This document shows, piece by piece, positions 25,101 to 38,117 of a DNA stretch of 64,000 bases. Origin of the DNA: Vigna angularis (lineage: Eukaryota > Streptophyta > Magnoliopsida > Fabales > Fabaceae); NCBI RefSeq assembly GCF_016808095.1, contig NC_068973.1, positions 11,652,501 through 11,716,500 on the forward strand, in the 5' to 3' direction. A program made the translations under genes and the position numbers. Below the pieces are notes generated by a model. It made no database searches and was not told the DNA's origin. It saw only the letters and a list, made by a program, of their open reading frames with translations. Position 1 is the first letter of the stretch. Each line of letters begins with the position of its first letter.

Positions 25101-26600
25101 TTACATGTTTAGACTATTCAAATCAAATTTTGTTCTTTAATTATCTAATTAATATTTAGATGGGAGGAACTCTTGTACGATTACGTGAGAAAGGGAGATT
25201 TAGATGGGATACATTGAAATAAATTAGGTATGACAAATTATATATTAAAGACATCATAATTTTGAAAGAATGGTATAATATTTTTATATGAATGAATTCG
25301 ATGAATGAGGTATGTGAACCATACTTAATATCTTTTATTATGAATATGGCATATGGTGATTGGTTTGAGCTAAGTTTATATGAGAAAGAGTAATTCCATG
25401 AATGAAAATAAATACAATAAGAAAATTTGAAGTTGAATGGAGAATTCACTAGTAGGCATTGTTGTGGATGGATAATAAATTTTAGATTGAGATGCGTGAT
25501 TATATATGCAATGAGTTGTGATGATTACACAAGGAAGTAAAGCAAATGTTTGGGAGTAAATACTCATGTGAAAGTCATACCTCCTAATTGAAAATTTGAT
25601 TATAAATTTTTTATTCGTTTAATATTATTTTTTCTTATTTTTTATTATCTTTTTTTAAAAATATATATAAAAGTTTATACATGACCATTTTATCCTTGTA
25701 CAGTGTGTCAAATGAATATAGAAGTGTGTGATGATATCATTGTTTCTCTTAATTACATACAAATGTTGGGTTCTTCTATATTTGAAGGATTTAGAACAAT
25801 CCATCTTCTCTTGAATTGAGTTTTTACTTCTTGTTACATTTATTTTTTTAGTTTCTTTTTCAATTTGGTTTGACCTTCTCATGGAGCATCTCAACTAAAT
25901 AATAACGTAGCACAACTTTCAACTTCCACTCTGGGTATTTGTTATGTTTTAGGATGATTTAATTGTGTGGTTAAATATTATATATGTTGTATATAGTGTA
26001 GGATAATGTTAAAATAATTTGTTAGTTTATTTGGTTTTGAGAACTGTTGTTAACGTGTGGAGCATGGGTTCATTATATGTTACGTGAGTGTAAAATTTTG
26101 GATGGTGGAGTAAAGGTGGGCCTGCGTGTAATAAATAACAAAGATTGTTAAAGGAGAAATGATAATAAAGAAGTGTAGGGGCCGGTGAATGTGTACTGGA
26201 AGTCTTTTTATAGGGTTAGCGTTGTTTTTAGATTGAATGAAGGCTGAAGAGTTTGGGGGCTATTTAGATTGAATGAACTCTGAAAATGATAATTAATATT
26301 ATATAAATGGAATGAGGAGATTATAATTATATATATAATTTTGAAAGTATTGATCTAAGTAGTGGAAGTAAAATAATATACGTATGCATATATGTTACGT
26401 ATAGCTTGGATGCGTAAGTAATAATATTACATGTGCATGAAAAATTAGTGTTTTAATTGGATGAGGATGGATCTTATTTTCTCGTTATTTCACGCTATTT
26501 GTTTCATGAGGATTGATCTTATTTTCTCGATTAGCCGAGGTAGATAAATATCTTGAAAGAGAGTCAGGCAGTTGATTAACGTTTGGACTTCTTTCAAATT
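25101..26600. other. AT-rich intergenic stretch
   Basis: No gene or element with clear ends was recognised. Near 26462 and 26507 a short block (GATCTTATTTTCTCG) occurs twice. Short open frames have no recognisable domain. Confidence 0.5.
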
Positions 26601-28700
26601 TTGTACGCTTCTTAATTATATACAAAATGACCATTCATTTATTTAGGCGGGCTTTTATATCCGTCAACATGATTTCTAGAAATTTACTCGCTTTTACTTT
26701 AAAAACACATTTGGAGTGGTTCAGTAGCATTCTATAATGCCTTATATGGTCGAATACCTCTCTAAGGTCCTTCACTTGCTGGCTGATCAATAAAGATCTC
26801 ACTACTATGTCGTTAATGTATATTTCTATATAATTACTTATATGTTGGTGGAAAATCTTGTCCATAAGCCACTTATAAGTTGTTTCAACGTTCTTTCTTC
26901 CAACTAAATGACATAATCTCATAATAATAATTAGCACATTTAGTGATTATAAGATTATCTTCTCCTTATATAGGTGGTACATAAGTAATTGATTGTATCC
27001 ATAATATTTGTCTAAGAAATTTAAGACCATTCGCATAACACTCATTGGCGATCTTTTAATTAGCATGGACAGTACAAATTTTACCTTTATCCGAAGGGAA
27101 CTTCATAGCCAAAATTTCTCCCAAACACGTTTAGGCACGGTCGACCTAACAACACGTTGTAGGATGTGTTGGTCTCAACCAAGAGATACTTGATGCGAAT
27201 TTCCCGACTGTCTTGGTCGAATCTGATCCATGTTTGTAAGTTGAGATATCCTCTGGTATCAACCTATTTGTTGGAGAACTCGACGATTTTCTTGTTGTAT
27301 GGCACAATAAGATCTTCTGATATATCCATCTTTCAGAAAGTCTTTCAATAAAGGATGTTAACAAAGTTGTCTTGGTTCACCAATACTTTGTTGATGTCAT
27401 AATTAGAAATCTCAACAGTTATCACCATATGATTGTCTTGATCAAGATCAAGGGCCTCGAGAAATCTTCATTTGTAAATATGATTGGGGCATGATGCATA
27501 TCCTTGTATACACTAAGTGCATGGTCTTAAGAGACTGAATATATCTTTCTATTCAGCTATTAAGGATCCTCCTCCCTCAAATACTATGGAAATGATATTG
27601 ATCCTTAGTGAACGGTCTCTGTTGTGGCTTCTACTCCAGCTTTGTCAACGAGATAACTCTTTAAGACAATCGATCCTAGGTGCGAGTTAGGGGTTGTGCC
27701 TATAAGGTGAACTTCTCTCCGATTGCTCAGTTTTTGACAAACTTTTTTAAGTGTCTCACCTAGATGAGTTATTTAGTCTTATCTAATAGGGAATCACATT
27801 CTTCAATGGTATGTTTGAGGTTGCAATGGTATAAGTAGTGCCTATTTTCTTCTGAGTTTGATAGCTTCTTTCTCAAAATAGGCATTAGATCCGTGTTGGG
27901 AGCTTCTTCAAATATCTTTGCACGTGGGATGTTTAGAGGCATATATTAATGAAAGGATGGCCATTTGACCAACTCTTTGGGTCTCGAATCATGTTCTTTC
28001 CTATGAGGTTTCTATCAACTCCTTTTTTGTCATTGGATGAGGCTTATGCTTGTATTTGCTTTTCCATTTACATGAACTTGGCCATCTAATTTTGAGTTCA
28101 TCTAAGTTTTTTTGCAGGTTGCATGCATAGACTATCTACGAAGAGCCCTGGTCGTAGGGTTGTGATCATATGGTACATTGTCACCTCAAACTTACGGTTT
28201 TGTATTTTCCTGACCACCTTTCTGAACTGCTCCATGAATGCTCTGAGGGATTCATCTTTCTCATGCCTGACATTGACCAGAGCGATCAAGGTTAATTGGT
28301 GTGGTCGACTTCTACAAAATTGGGATCTAAACTTCAATCGGATGGTGGCAAAACAATCAATGGAGTTCGACAGTAATAGGAATAACCATGTTATGGCCTT
28401 ATCATTTCCCTTAGATCCAGCTGGTCATCTAGGCTTCCTCTAATGCAACGTTTTTTGTCATGTTCCTTGTAGTCACCATGTGTTTAGAAAGTCTTCGCTT
28501 GGCCTCATGGCATGCACCAAAATGTTTCAATATATGGGGTCGATTGGCTTATTTGCAGTGGTTGGTTGTCCAATACTCTTGTTCCAAGTTCAATTCCTAT
28601 TCATCAACACCAATAAAGGGGTTCCTGTCAAAGGTCCTCCAATGCCAAAGTTAGTTCAGTTCTAAAAGCAAGGATAATGAATGCGCAATTAATGAGTAAC
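26600..28700 (-). mobile_element. Ty3/gypsy relic (gag, protease, reverse transcriptase fragments)
   Basis: Read on the minus strand, a gag segment (28337-28098) has KDESLRAFMEQFRKVVRKI. A protease-like segment (about 27420-27130) has LVETNTSYNVLLGRP. A reverse transcriptase segment (26937-26635) has YINDIVV where active elements have YVDD, then LNHSKCVFKV. Stops separate them. The order is collinear with Tat/Athila-like elements. No LTRs or target duplication were identified, so the borders are rough. Confidence 0.8.
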
Positions 28701-29489
28701 CGATCACCTTACCTTGGACCTTTATTTCTAGTTTTGTAATGACCCAAACTCAACTAACCTTGATTGGGTAATTAATCATAATGGTCTTCTCTCTTAAACT
28801 CTTTCTCCTTAATTGTTCAATCTTCCTGATAAAAATACCGTCTTAGCCATTCAATTAATTATAATAGAAAAACTACATGTTTTTGTTAACTAAAGGGTTA
28901 ACCGTCCGACCAATTTATTAACCTATAGGGACATAATATACATTGACTTTTTAGGAATAATGTTTGTGTCACTCTTATAATTGTTAAAAATATTGAATTA
29001 AAGATGTTATCCTAGATGTAAAAATGATCTAACAGAATTAAAACTGATAGAAATATATTTTATGGTAAGAATTACAACTAAATTAAGTTAATTTTTATTT
29101 AGATAATTTTATTTTGTACTGTAAATTAAATGAAATAACATTGTTATCTTTAATTTAACAATATCCATTTTCTGCTTTAAACTAAAATTAAACATTGCAT
29201 CTATCCAAAAATGATATTTTATTTCAATTATAAGCTTGTGAAAAATTTGTTGCACCTAATATGAATTGGTTCCTGCATGAGATGCACCACAAGACAAAAG
29301 AAACCAACATTCAAATTCCTCTTTCACCTAGCTTTTGTCTCATTTTACCATAGCTTAAACAAATAAAGTTTGATGTTTTACCACAAAACCAGGGAAAGAA
29401 AGACTAAAAGAATGAACCAACCAACTCAAAACAGTGTGCATAAACTCCTACAACACTTCAAGTAAATTCTAAAGCTATAAAACTAAATT

Positions 29490-30080
29490 AAGATACTTTG
29501 TAACACCATCCAAAACTGTAAATACTTATAAACCAATAGTGGTTTGAATACGTGTAAACTAGAGTGGTTAAAATACTTGTAAACTAGAAGTGGTGAAACT
29601 TTACTAGGCAACGTATTAGGAAGATACTAGAATTGTCTAGGGTACTAGGAATGGTGAGAAAACTCATCATAAACCAGAAGTGGTGAGAATACTTGTGTAA
29701 TCTTCAAAAAGATTAGTAGAACCTCTCAAGAGTTTTTAAGAGAGTACTAGATGTAACTTAGTTAGAGTGAACTAGTATAAAAATACTCATTGTTCATTGT
29801 TTTGCTTTACAAATCTTTTTCTTCAAAAGCTTCTCATAAAACCTAGTGTTTGCGTAACTCTTCTAAAAGATTTTCACAAATCATTTTCTAGACATTGAAT
29901 AAAGAAACACATTTCTTTATGCTCACTGCACTATTTTATTCATTATATCTTTTCGCAAGCTTTGTAAAACAATTTCGTATAAATAAATCTTATTGATCAA
30001 CTTACTTCATAACACTCGTCAGACGTTACATTACGAAAGGATTTTTAAAACACTATTCAGCCCCCTTCTAGTATTTTCCT
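29490..30080 (+). repeat. Relic LTR with TATA box, SIRE-like
   Basis: Short imperfect repeats (variants of AAACTAGAAGTGGTGA plus ATACTTGTAA) lie at 29520-29705. A TATA box (AGTATAAAAATACTC) follows near 29770 and a C-rich TTCAGCCCCCTTCTAG near 30057. These match the U3, promoter and U5 ends of SIRE-like LTRs. 28700-29490 holds nothing recognisable. Confidence 0.45.
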
Positions 30081-30109
30081 GTGGTTTCGGTCAAAGCAGA
30101 AATTTTCAA

Positions 30110-31230
30110 TAGAAACATTCTTAGAATGTTCTGTAATTCTCTCAAGGTCGTTATTCAACGTGTGCTTTATTTTTAATTTATCCATTGTATATCTATGACC
30201 AACACAGTGAACAAGGACAAAGCATACAAGCATTACATGGGCATTTAATGTTTTTGAACGTTTATATACGTTAAGTATTATTTCTTATTCAAAACTATTT
30301 TGTCATATGTCATGTCAATAATAAATGCATCTAGTTTAGTACAACGTTCAAATATTGACAAACAATGTAAAGTGTTGGATACTTGTTAATGAAAGCATTA
30401 TCGAAGTATAATAGTAGGCATGTTTTTCATTAGAATGTTTCCTTTATAAGACATTTTCATTGATGACATGATTAAGACTTCATCTTATTATTTATTATGT
30501 TCATTAGACAGTATATTTGGGTTAGCTCTTTTTCTATTAACACTAATTGAATACAAAGAGTTAAGATTTAGTGTTTTGTCTTCCTCAAGGATAAATATAT
30601 TAATTTCAAAGCTTGAGAACTTATCCTTAAGTTTTGCACAGGTTCAGACAATGCTTATCATAAATTATCTTTGTAAAACTTGTCTCTTCCTCAGAAATAA
30701 TTTTCATGCTTTATGTTTTAGAATAGTAATTCAGACACTTGTGTGTAGGTATCTTAAGCATGGTGTCTTACTAAGTTTGTGTAGGCTTCTCCTACTAATC
30801 AGAAGCTTCTACCTAGAACATGTTATGTTGTCTGATTCATCCTTTTCTTCTTAGATAATCTTTGAGATTGTAGCTTGGTAAACATTGTTTGCAAAGCTCT
30901 TCTTTGTTCATTTGATTAGACGTTTTTGGAGACACTTTGGTTGTTTCTTAGATGATAGATCTTTTGTCACCTAGCATTCAGACTTTTGTTTTCTACAGGG
31001 TTCCTTAGTGATCTTTGTCTAGTCTTGTTAATGAGACATGTCTTTGTTCACCTTTTTGGTTTACCTCAGATGCTCTACTTTCTAAGACGATATTTCATTT
31101 TCTCTTATTTGTGTCTATGTTTATTTCCTTCATACGCGCTTTTCTCTAAGATGATATTTCGTTTACTATTCTTGTAAAAGTTCAAAACTTAAAGATGTTA
31201 GACGATCTAATCTCTCAAACGATTTTGTCT
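30110..31230. other. Repeat-derived stretch without a recognisable gene
   Basis: A 128-codon Leu-rich open frame at 30468-30854 has no domain I recognise and lies between two LTR relics, so I do not call it a gene. Confidence 0.4.
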
Positions 31231-31700
31231 TAACACACTCAACTAAACTATTTCCAGTCTCCCTTAAGATATCTTAAAAGGTTCCATTAATCTTATACAA
31301 TATTACAAACAAGTATAAACAACTCCTAGTATACAAGTATTATCAACCACTCTCCTAGTCAACTTGACTAGTTCGAGTTTAACCACTCTTGGTATCAACC
31401 TTAGACAACCTGTCTAGAATGTTTAACTCAACTAAGTTAAATAGTACAAGTATTTTTTCACTTCTAAATATATAAACACAACCAATGTTTGATTACAAGT
31501 ACAAATTTGAATAATTTTCAGATAGAGGATAAATACAATACAATGAAATCTCGTAACTTGAAAGATTTTTCCTTTGTTCTAAGAATATACTTAGACAATG
31601 TAAGCTTTAGAGAGAATAACAGTGTAATAATTTAGTGATAGCAAAAGTTCTTCTTTTCTCTTTAGCGATCCTTATATAGTTTTCTTTGAAAGATGATAGT
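31230..31700 (-). repeat. Inverted partner of the relic LTR at 29.5 kb
   Basis: Read on the minus strand this resembles 29560-29800: ATACTTGT repeats, AGTGGTT blocks, then AGATTAATGGAACC and TTAGTTGAGTG. A block at 31170-31235 (TTAGACGATCTAATC...TTTTGTCTTAACA) recurs diverged at 33140-33203. Confidence 0.4.
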
Positions 31701-31878
31701 TACTCAGAAATAATTGATCTTCTTGAGAGTATGTGGCTTCTTGTACGAAGTTTTGTACTTTTCTTTATCTTAGGACGAACATCATTGCTTTAGCAATGAG
31801 AGCTTGTACGACTTTGGAAAATCATAAAGCTTTAGAGAAATATTCTAGGAATGTCTTCCTATTTCACAACGTCTTTCT

Positions 31879-32767
31879 TAGTGCCGTCAAAATGGGTTGA
31901 AACCTGTGAGCCAACCCGGCTCACCACAGGTTTGAGTCGGGTTGGGTTGGAAAAAAATACAAAATTTTTGATGCGAGTCAATTTTGACCTGGCTCACACG
32001 GGTTGAACCCATGGTGGGTCGGGTTGGCTCACCAACCCACATATTTTTTTAATTAAATTAAATTAATTATTCAAATCCTATTTTTTTATTAAAATCAAAT
32101 TAATTATTCAAAACGCACAACCTTTACTTTGCGTTGTTGTCTTTCCAAAAGTTTCGCTCTGTAAATAAAACCCTAAGATTATATATTGGATAATATTATA
32201 GATGAAGATAAAGAAGAAGATGTTTCAAGAGAGCATAATACTATGGATTTATCCATTCAGGACTCCAATTTAATAGATGGATAATATTATAGATTGGATA
32301 ATTCAAGAATATATTATTTGTTTTATCTTGTTTTTAGACCTATCTACAAGCATGACAGTTTTATCTTGTGCTCTATATTTTTGTTAACGACTATATTTAG
32401 TTTCTTGGTCAAACGGTTGTGTATGTCTCATTAAATTAAATTGGCAAAATTTTATACTTGATAGATTAGAATATATATAACAATATATTTCTTTTGTTTC
32501 ATTTTCTTTTATATCAATTGGTCCAATTATTACTGTTTCAATTTGATCGATCAAAGTAACATGTTATAAGAATCTCAGAAGAAGAGGGTGAAAAAAAAGT
32601 TAATTAAATGAGCCAATGAGTCAACCCGTTTAACCCACCAACCCGTGATGAGTCGGGTCGGGTTCGAATTTTTTCAGCTCGCTAATAAATGAGTCGGGTT
32701 GGGTTGGCTCACTAAGTGTCCAACCTGTGGTGGGTCGGGTCGGGTCGCACCCGTTTTGACAGCTCTA
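31879..32767 (+). mobile_element. Non-autonomous hAT-type transposon (889 bp)
   Basis: Terminal inverted repeats TAGTGCCGTCAAAA and TAGAGCTGTCAAAA (16 of 19 bases match when extended) are flanked by a perfect 8-bp target duplication GTCTTTCT (31871-31878 and 32768-32775), the hAT hallmark. Both subterminal regions are packed with GGGTCGGGT/GGGTTGG motifs and GAGCCAACC repeats, the usual layout of transposase binding sites. No transposase is encoded; the AT-rich middle has only short frames. The strand is arbitrary. Confidence 0.92.
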
Positions 32768-33205
32768 GTCTTTCTAATCCATGCGCAACCATTTTGAGTA
32801 AATCTTGGTATTATCATATCTGAAAGAGAGAAAAAGTAAATCAGAAAAAGGTATAATACGTTCATGCATTGAATGTTCTTTACGTTAAAAGAATGTTGAA
32901 GCATGACTTGTAATATGAACATTTAGTGCAAGTTTATGCTTTTTAAAGTATTACCACAATTGATAAATTCTACAACATTTACTGCTTCTTTCATTAGACG
33001 TGCTTTTATCAAATATTGTTTATCCTTTAGTTATTGATACATCATTGCTTATCTTGCAAGCATTTGATAATGATGTTCTAATATGTACTTAGCTTAGAAA
33101 CTTTACTTCACTAAACCATATTTTGTTAATGTTTTATGTTAAACTTCAAAACTCAAATTGTTAGATAGTCTAGCCTCTCTAGGCAATTTTGTCTTAACAC
33201 TTAAT

Positions 33206-33350
33206 AGTGGTCATATGTTCTAGATGGAAAGAGTTTCTCCTTAGTTATGACCATGTGTCATGCTCTAAATAGAGATTATTTCTCCTTTGTAGTGGTTATA
33301 TGTCATGCTCTTAACGAAGATTATTTTACCTTGGTTTCTAAGTTAAAGTA
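33206..33350 (+). repeat. Imperfect tandem repeat, about 46 bp x 3
   Basis: Three units of the form AGTGGTCATATGTCATGCTC plus AGATTATTTCTCCTT occur in succession with many substitutions. Confidence 0.6.
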
Positions 33351-35245
33351 TTAAGGTTTTATTTATGGAATTTGAAGACACTTTTACGGTTACCTAAACT
33401 TATAAATAGAAGTATCTCCCCTTATGTAAATTCACTTTTGAATTGAGTAGTGTTATGATGTTAAATTTGTGTCATACTACTTAACTTGGGTCACCAAAAC
33501 TAAAACACCTCATCTAAATCTTTTCTAATCACTCTTGGCTCAACCTCTCTTAACAGCACCCAAACATTATCATAACCCCTTCTCTTTACTTAATATATAA
33601 TTTAGAGGAAGAGTCATCATCTCATTACATCAAAACTATCTTATGCACATCATATTTTAATTATTAAATTTTCGCAAACCACATCCATTTGATAATCTTT
33701 CCTTTCTCTCCTTGGCTTGAGTATTGTAGTTTGGAAGAGTTTATTCCATCACTATTAAAAGACGAAGATGCAAATATGTAAAAAAAAATAGAAAAGTCAT
33801 CAAATGGAAGAGATGTTGACGTAAGATTTTTTCATTTTTCACTTTTTTGTTAGCCTTCTTTTAATATATTCTCATTAGTCTTATTTGTTTATTTTGAACT
33901 TAATTCTTTATCTTTCTTAGATTCTTCTTTAAAATATTATTCGTAAAGTTAAATTACCTAAAAGTATTCTTATTCCAAATTATAAATCCATTTTAAATTA
34001 TTTAATCAATTTTTTTTATCGTAATATAGTTTACTAAAGATATGAAAAGAAAGATCAAAACAACCCACATCACTAAAATATTTATCACAACATAACTTCA
34101 CAACATATACATAATTAAATTTGTAAAAGCTATCATATTTTCTCAATTTTTTTTTTTACTTCTTCATAAACTAATTTTAATTTTGTAAAAAATATTGTAT
34201 CACTTATTTTCTTCTTTTAAAAATGTTTACGGAGAAACAAGTCGTAACCAATATTGATAGATTTATATGTTCTCCACTAATTATTCTGCTGATTTTAACT
34301 GCATGAAGGTCATAATAGCTTCTGTGAACAAGATGATCACAAAACCCTCGGACAGGTTTGCCAGAAAAATCTAATCAATTATAATAGGAAACACTAGAGG
34401 CAAACTAAATAACCACCTAATGAGGTTTGACAAACAACTAAAATAATTTTTTTAAAAAAAAAGCTTCATTCTGTTAAAGATAAAGATTACAAGACCTAAG
34501 CTAAAAGCACACTGCTAAATTACGCAACCAATGAGATTTGACAAACAACCATGAACAATCCAGATTATCAAAGGTTTATACTCCCATCCTCTATCGCAGA
34601 TTCACAATTCATAGTTTTAATCAATTGCTGCCAATTGATTTAAGGACTCTACTACAGAACTAATCCTTTTTTAATCCGTGTCTATATCTCATTTGTGATC
34701 GAGTGAGATGCCATAAAAATATTTATGAAGGTTCATGATACGAACGGTTTCTTAACCCTGTTTTACATAAGCACCCAACACTCGAACACTCTCTGTTTCT
34801 CCCAGCTCCAATATCCTTCACTTGAAGGATGCATTACACATTATACAGTGGTATTTCTATACTCATTGTCAGAAGACGTATAAAGTTGAATGTCAGACAA
34901 ACATATCCAAAACAAAATAGGGTAAAATGGTGTGTTAGCTTCAGTAACAAAATATTTACGTGGGTTCAACACAACATCATAGCTTTATTTTATTACATGT
35001 AAATATTTTTTAGTAAAAATATAATTTAGCTTCTCTAAACAGATGACAAACTACATCCTGGGAAATAAGAATTTACTTCACATTAGGACAATTCAAATAC
35101 TACAACTAGCTCCAACCAAACATATCTGACCTCAAGATGTTCATACAATGTCCATTCACTCTGTCGTCTAAAAGCCATAGCAATGGCTGTTTTCATCATC
35201 ATACAATTCAGAAATGCAAGAATGTCAAGCAGTGGCAGTTTTCTC
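33351..35245. other. Intergenic and 3' flank of the Fe-S scaffold gene
   Basis: AT-rich DNA without a recognised gene. The part nearest 35245 is the probable 3' UTR of the gene on the minus strand. A TTTGACAAACAAC block occurs twice near 34425 and 34537. Confidence 0.5.
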
Positions 35246-36572
35246 TTAAGTTGTTCCCTGCCCATCAGTAGTTGCTGAGGCACGTTTAGCTTCATAATCC
35301 TTAACAGCTGCTTTTATGGCATCCTCTGCAAGCATGCTGCAGTGAAGCTTGACGGGTGGAAGTGAAAGATGCTTCGCAATTTCACTGCATAAAATTAGCA
35401 ATGTGTTCTTCAACAACTAATAAACGGAGAAGAGAGCAATTAATCATGAAAAAGCATAACCAAAGCTAGAATAATATCACCTAGCAGGACTAGAAGTCCT
35501 AGAGATGTGTTTCACTAATCAATAAAGCAAAAGGTATGTAAACAACATAGCAAAAGATGAAAATATTCTTCATCAGTCATTAGATTCATCAGCTCATAGT
35601 CATCTGAGGAGGACACACACACAAACGTATGCATATATATGACAGCAAAACAACAAAACATCAAATATTAATCATCAAAACAATAAAAGAAAATGTAAAT
35701 TTCGTGTTGAACTAGGCTGTGTTTTCTCCAAAAATAACATCTAAAGTAAATTCTTCCACATAGTTCACATGTTACTTGTTCAATTCCAGGCACTAAACTT
35801 GCTATAACTGTCAACTTTCACCATTCTTATGGCTAAGATACAATTACGTTACTTTTTTGAAAGAGCCAAGCACTAACCCTCGAATCCAAAGAATGTAATT
35901 AATATACCAAATCACATAACATACAAGCGATGTCCAGAACAAATAATAACCAAGTGTAGCAAACGTTTTCAAGAGCTCCAACTCACGTGTTTTTAATTGA
36001 CAGAACTTCCTCCATTTGCTTTCCCTTCACCCATTCAGTAGCTGCAAAAATATAACAAAACTACAAATCAGAAACACCCTCAGTCATCGGAGGCAGGAGG
36101 TACTATGCACAACAAATTTCTTCAACACCATTCACGACAAATTTCCAGGAAAAATGAAATAAAGATTCGAAAATTAAAACACCAAAAATTGCACAAACCC
36201 TAACAGCAAAAGATAAGCTTGAAACTAACACGACAATAAATTAAACAATTAAATAAATATAAAATTACCGACGGAGGAAGAAGCAATGGCGGATCCACAA
36301 CCGAAGGTTTTGAAGCGAGCATCGACGATCTTTCCAGTTTTCTCGTCAACCTTAATTTGGAGTTTCATTACGTCGCCACACGCGGGTGCCCCGACAAGAC
36401 CAGTTCCCACAGTGGGGTCGTTCTTGTCGAAGGATCCAACATTGCGGGGGTTGTCGTAGTGGTCCACCACCCTCTCGTGGTAGAGGCGCGGTAGAACCCT
36501 AACTCCCACCGGTGACACCTCCAACGACGGCGTTGGAAGAAGTCTCTTCGCGCTTGCAGCGATTCTCATCAT
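35246..36572 (-). CDS. ISU1: Mitochondrial iron-sulfur cluster assembly scaffold, ISU1/IscU type
   Basis: It is the scaffold on which [2Fe-2S] clusters are built in the mitochondrial matrix, with NFS1 as sulfur donor and HSCA/HSCB chaperones for release. Exons on the minus strand: 36572-36269, 36041-35987 and 35384-35246 (stop at 35246). Introns are GT-AG and the frame is continuous, giving 165 residues; Arabidopsis ISU1 is about the same length. The three cluster-binding cysteines are present: C65 in PACGDV with D67, C92 in FGCGSAI, and C135 in VKLHCSM. The LPPVK chaperone recognition motif is at 128-132. The first ~30 residues are rich in Arg, Ala and Leu with no acidic residue until E18, as in a mitochondrial targeting peptide. 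No lesion is visible. Confidence 0.97.
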
Positions 36573-36632
36573 TTTCTCTTTATTCTTTGGTTGTGAACGA
36601 GTGGTTTTGAGAGAGACACAGACGAGGAAGAC

Positions 36633-36736
36633 AATAAATAGGATTCCCTTTGAGGCGGTTTTGATCGGATACGTGGCGAGTGGAGATTCTTCAATATTTC
36701 TTAGAACTATGTTGGTTTTGATCGTTCAATTGGGCC
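36633..36736 (-). promoter_or_regulatory. Putative promoter elements of the ISU1-type gene
   Basis: About 60 bases before the ATG the minus strand reads CTATTTATTG, a possible TATA element. Further upstream are ACGTGGC (36671-36677, ABRE/G-box-like) and TGGGCC (36731-36736), a site II core common in promoters of nuclear genes for mitochondrial proteins, which fits the product. These are motif matches only. Confidence 0.4.
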
Positions 36737-38117
36737 TTAGTTGCCGCTCAATAGAAACGGATTTCCTACACTTTGGACGGCTTTTACCTTTTGCGCCGCA
36801 ATTTTTATGCATGCACTTCTTCTTTTATATATATATATAAAAGGTCTTTTGCTCTTTTCGCTCTGTAACCCATTCAACCTCCAAAATTTGTATGGATGTC
36901 CTCTATTAATATTCTTACTTGTCAGCTCTTACATTAGATATTGATTTAGCAAAATGTATTATGGAGGTGAAGGTGTTATAAGTGCTAAAGTTAGATAGCA
37001 TTTTTGGACAAGTTTTTCGTTTTCTTTCAAAGAATTCAAGGAAGGCTTTTACTTCTTGTGTTCTTATATTTTTCTCCTTCACCTCCTATTTTTTAGAATG
37101 ACTATTTTTTTTTCCTTTTTATTTTATAATTAATTCAATCTACAAAATTTATTCGTGTTCTCCTTTGGTGCCTTTACTTGCAAGTTTATGCTTTGATCAA
37201 TGGATTTAGCAAAAAAATATTGTTGGATGTGAATATGTAATAGCTATTGAAGTTAGTTAGCTCTTCTGGATAGGTTTTTCTAATTTTTATTTAAACGTAT
37301 TTGAGCAATGGCACGTTGATTTTTGAGTTATTTTTGGATTTAGCAATCTAGAATAGCAATTTCATATGCAATGTAGTTATGGATTCTATAATCATAATGG
37401 ATTGAATTTTGGATTACATAATATGGAAGAAGCATCCCACTAGCTAGAAGAGTTTTAGATTATGCTATTTGGAATTGTAATTTCAACTTTCAATTTTGGA
37501 AGTTGTAAAGTGTTTCCAAAATACAAAATATAAAAAAAGTTTTAAGAGTTTAGGACTTATGGTCATTGTGAGATATTGTGAGGTTTTTATTCTAGTGTTT
37601 GTCCATGTAGATGAGTTAATTGCTCTTTAAACAAACATTAAATGCATGTAACTTTGTTATTCAATTTTATAATACATACACAACTTATCAAGCCTACGTA
37701 GTTATCTTCTTTCCAAACTGTGAAAAGTAGAAGTTTAATACGTCTAACTATATATAAACAAAAGCTAGAATTCCAATTATTTAGAAAAAATTATTTGTAT
37801 GGAGTTGTTTTAGGCATGTTTTTCAAGAGATTTTGACGTAGAGATGATAATGTAATATTATTTTATAAGAAAAAAAAACATAAACATTTGCATAAAATAT
37901 TCATTTAATCAAAGAAAAGTTTATTAGACAAGCAAATACACTTATGTCTTTTCAAGTAAAAGCTTATAAGACGAAGCTACCACATTTGTATCTATTTAAG
38001 TAAAAGTTTATGAAACGAAGTATATAAGTAAAATGTTTGTATATGACTAACTAGACAAAGTGCTTGAGTTTGTGTGCTTATAAAATTATGTTTTATACTT
38101 TGTTGTTAAAAAATATA
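36737..38117. other. AT-rich intergenic stretch
   Basis: No gene, RNA or transposon with recognisable ends was found. Confidence 0.5.

Noticed and set aside
30468..30854. 128-codon Leu-rich open frame
   Set aside because: No recognisable domain, no gene structure, and it lies among LTR relics.
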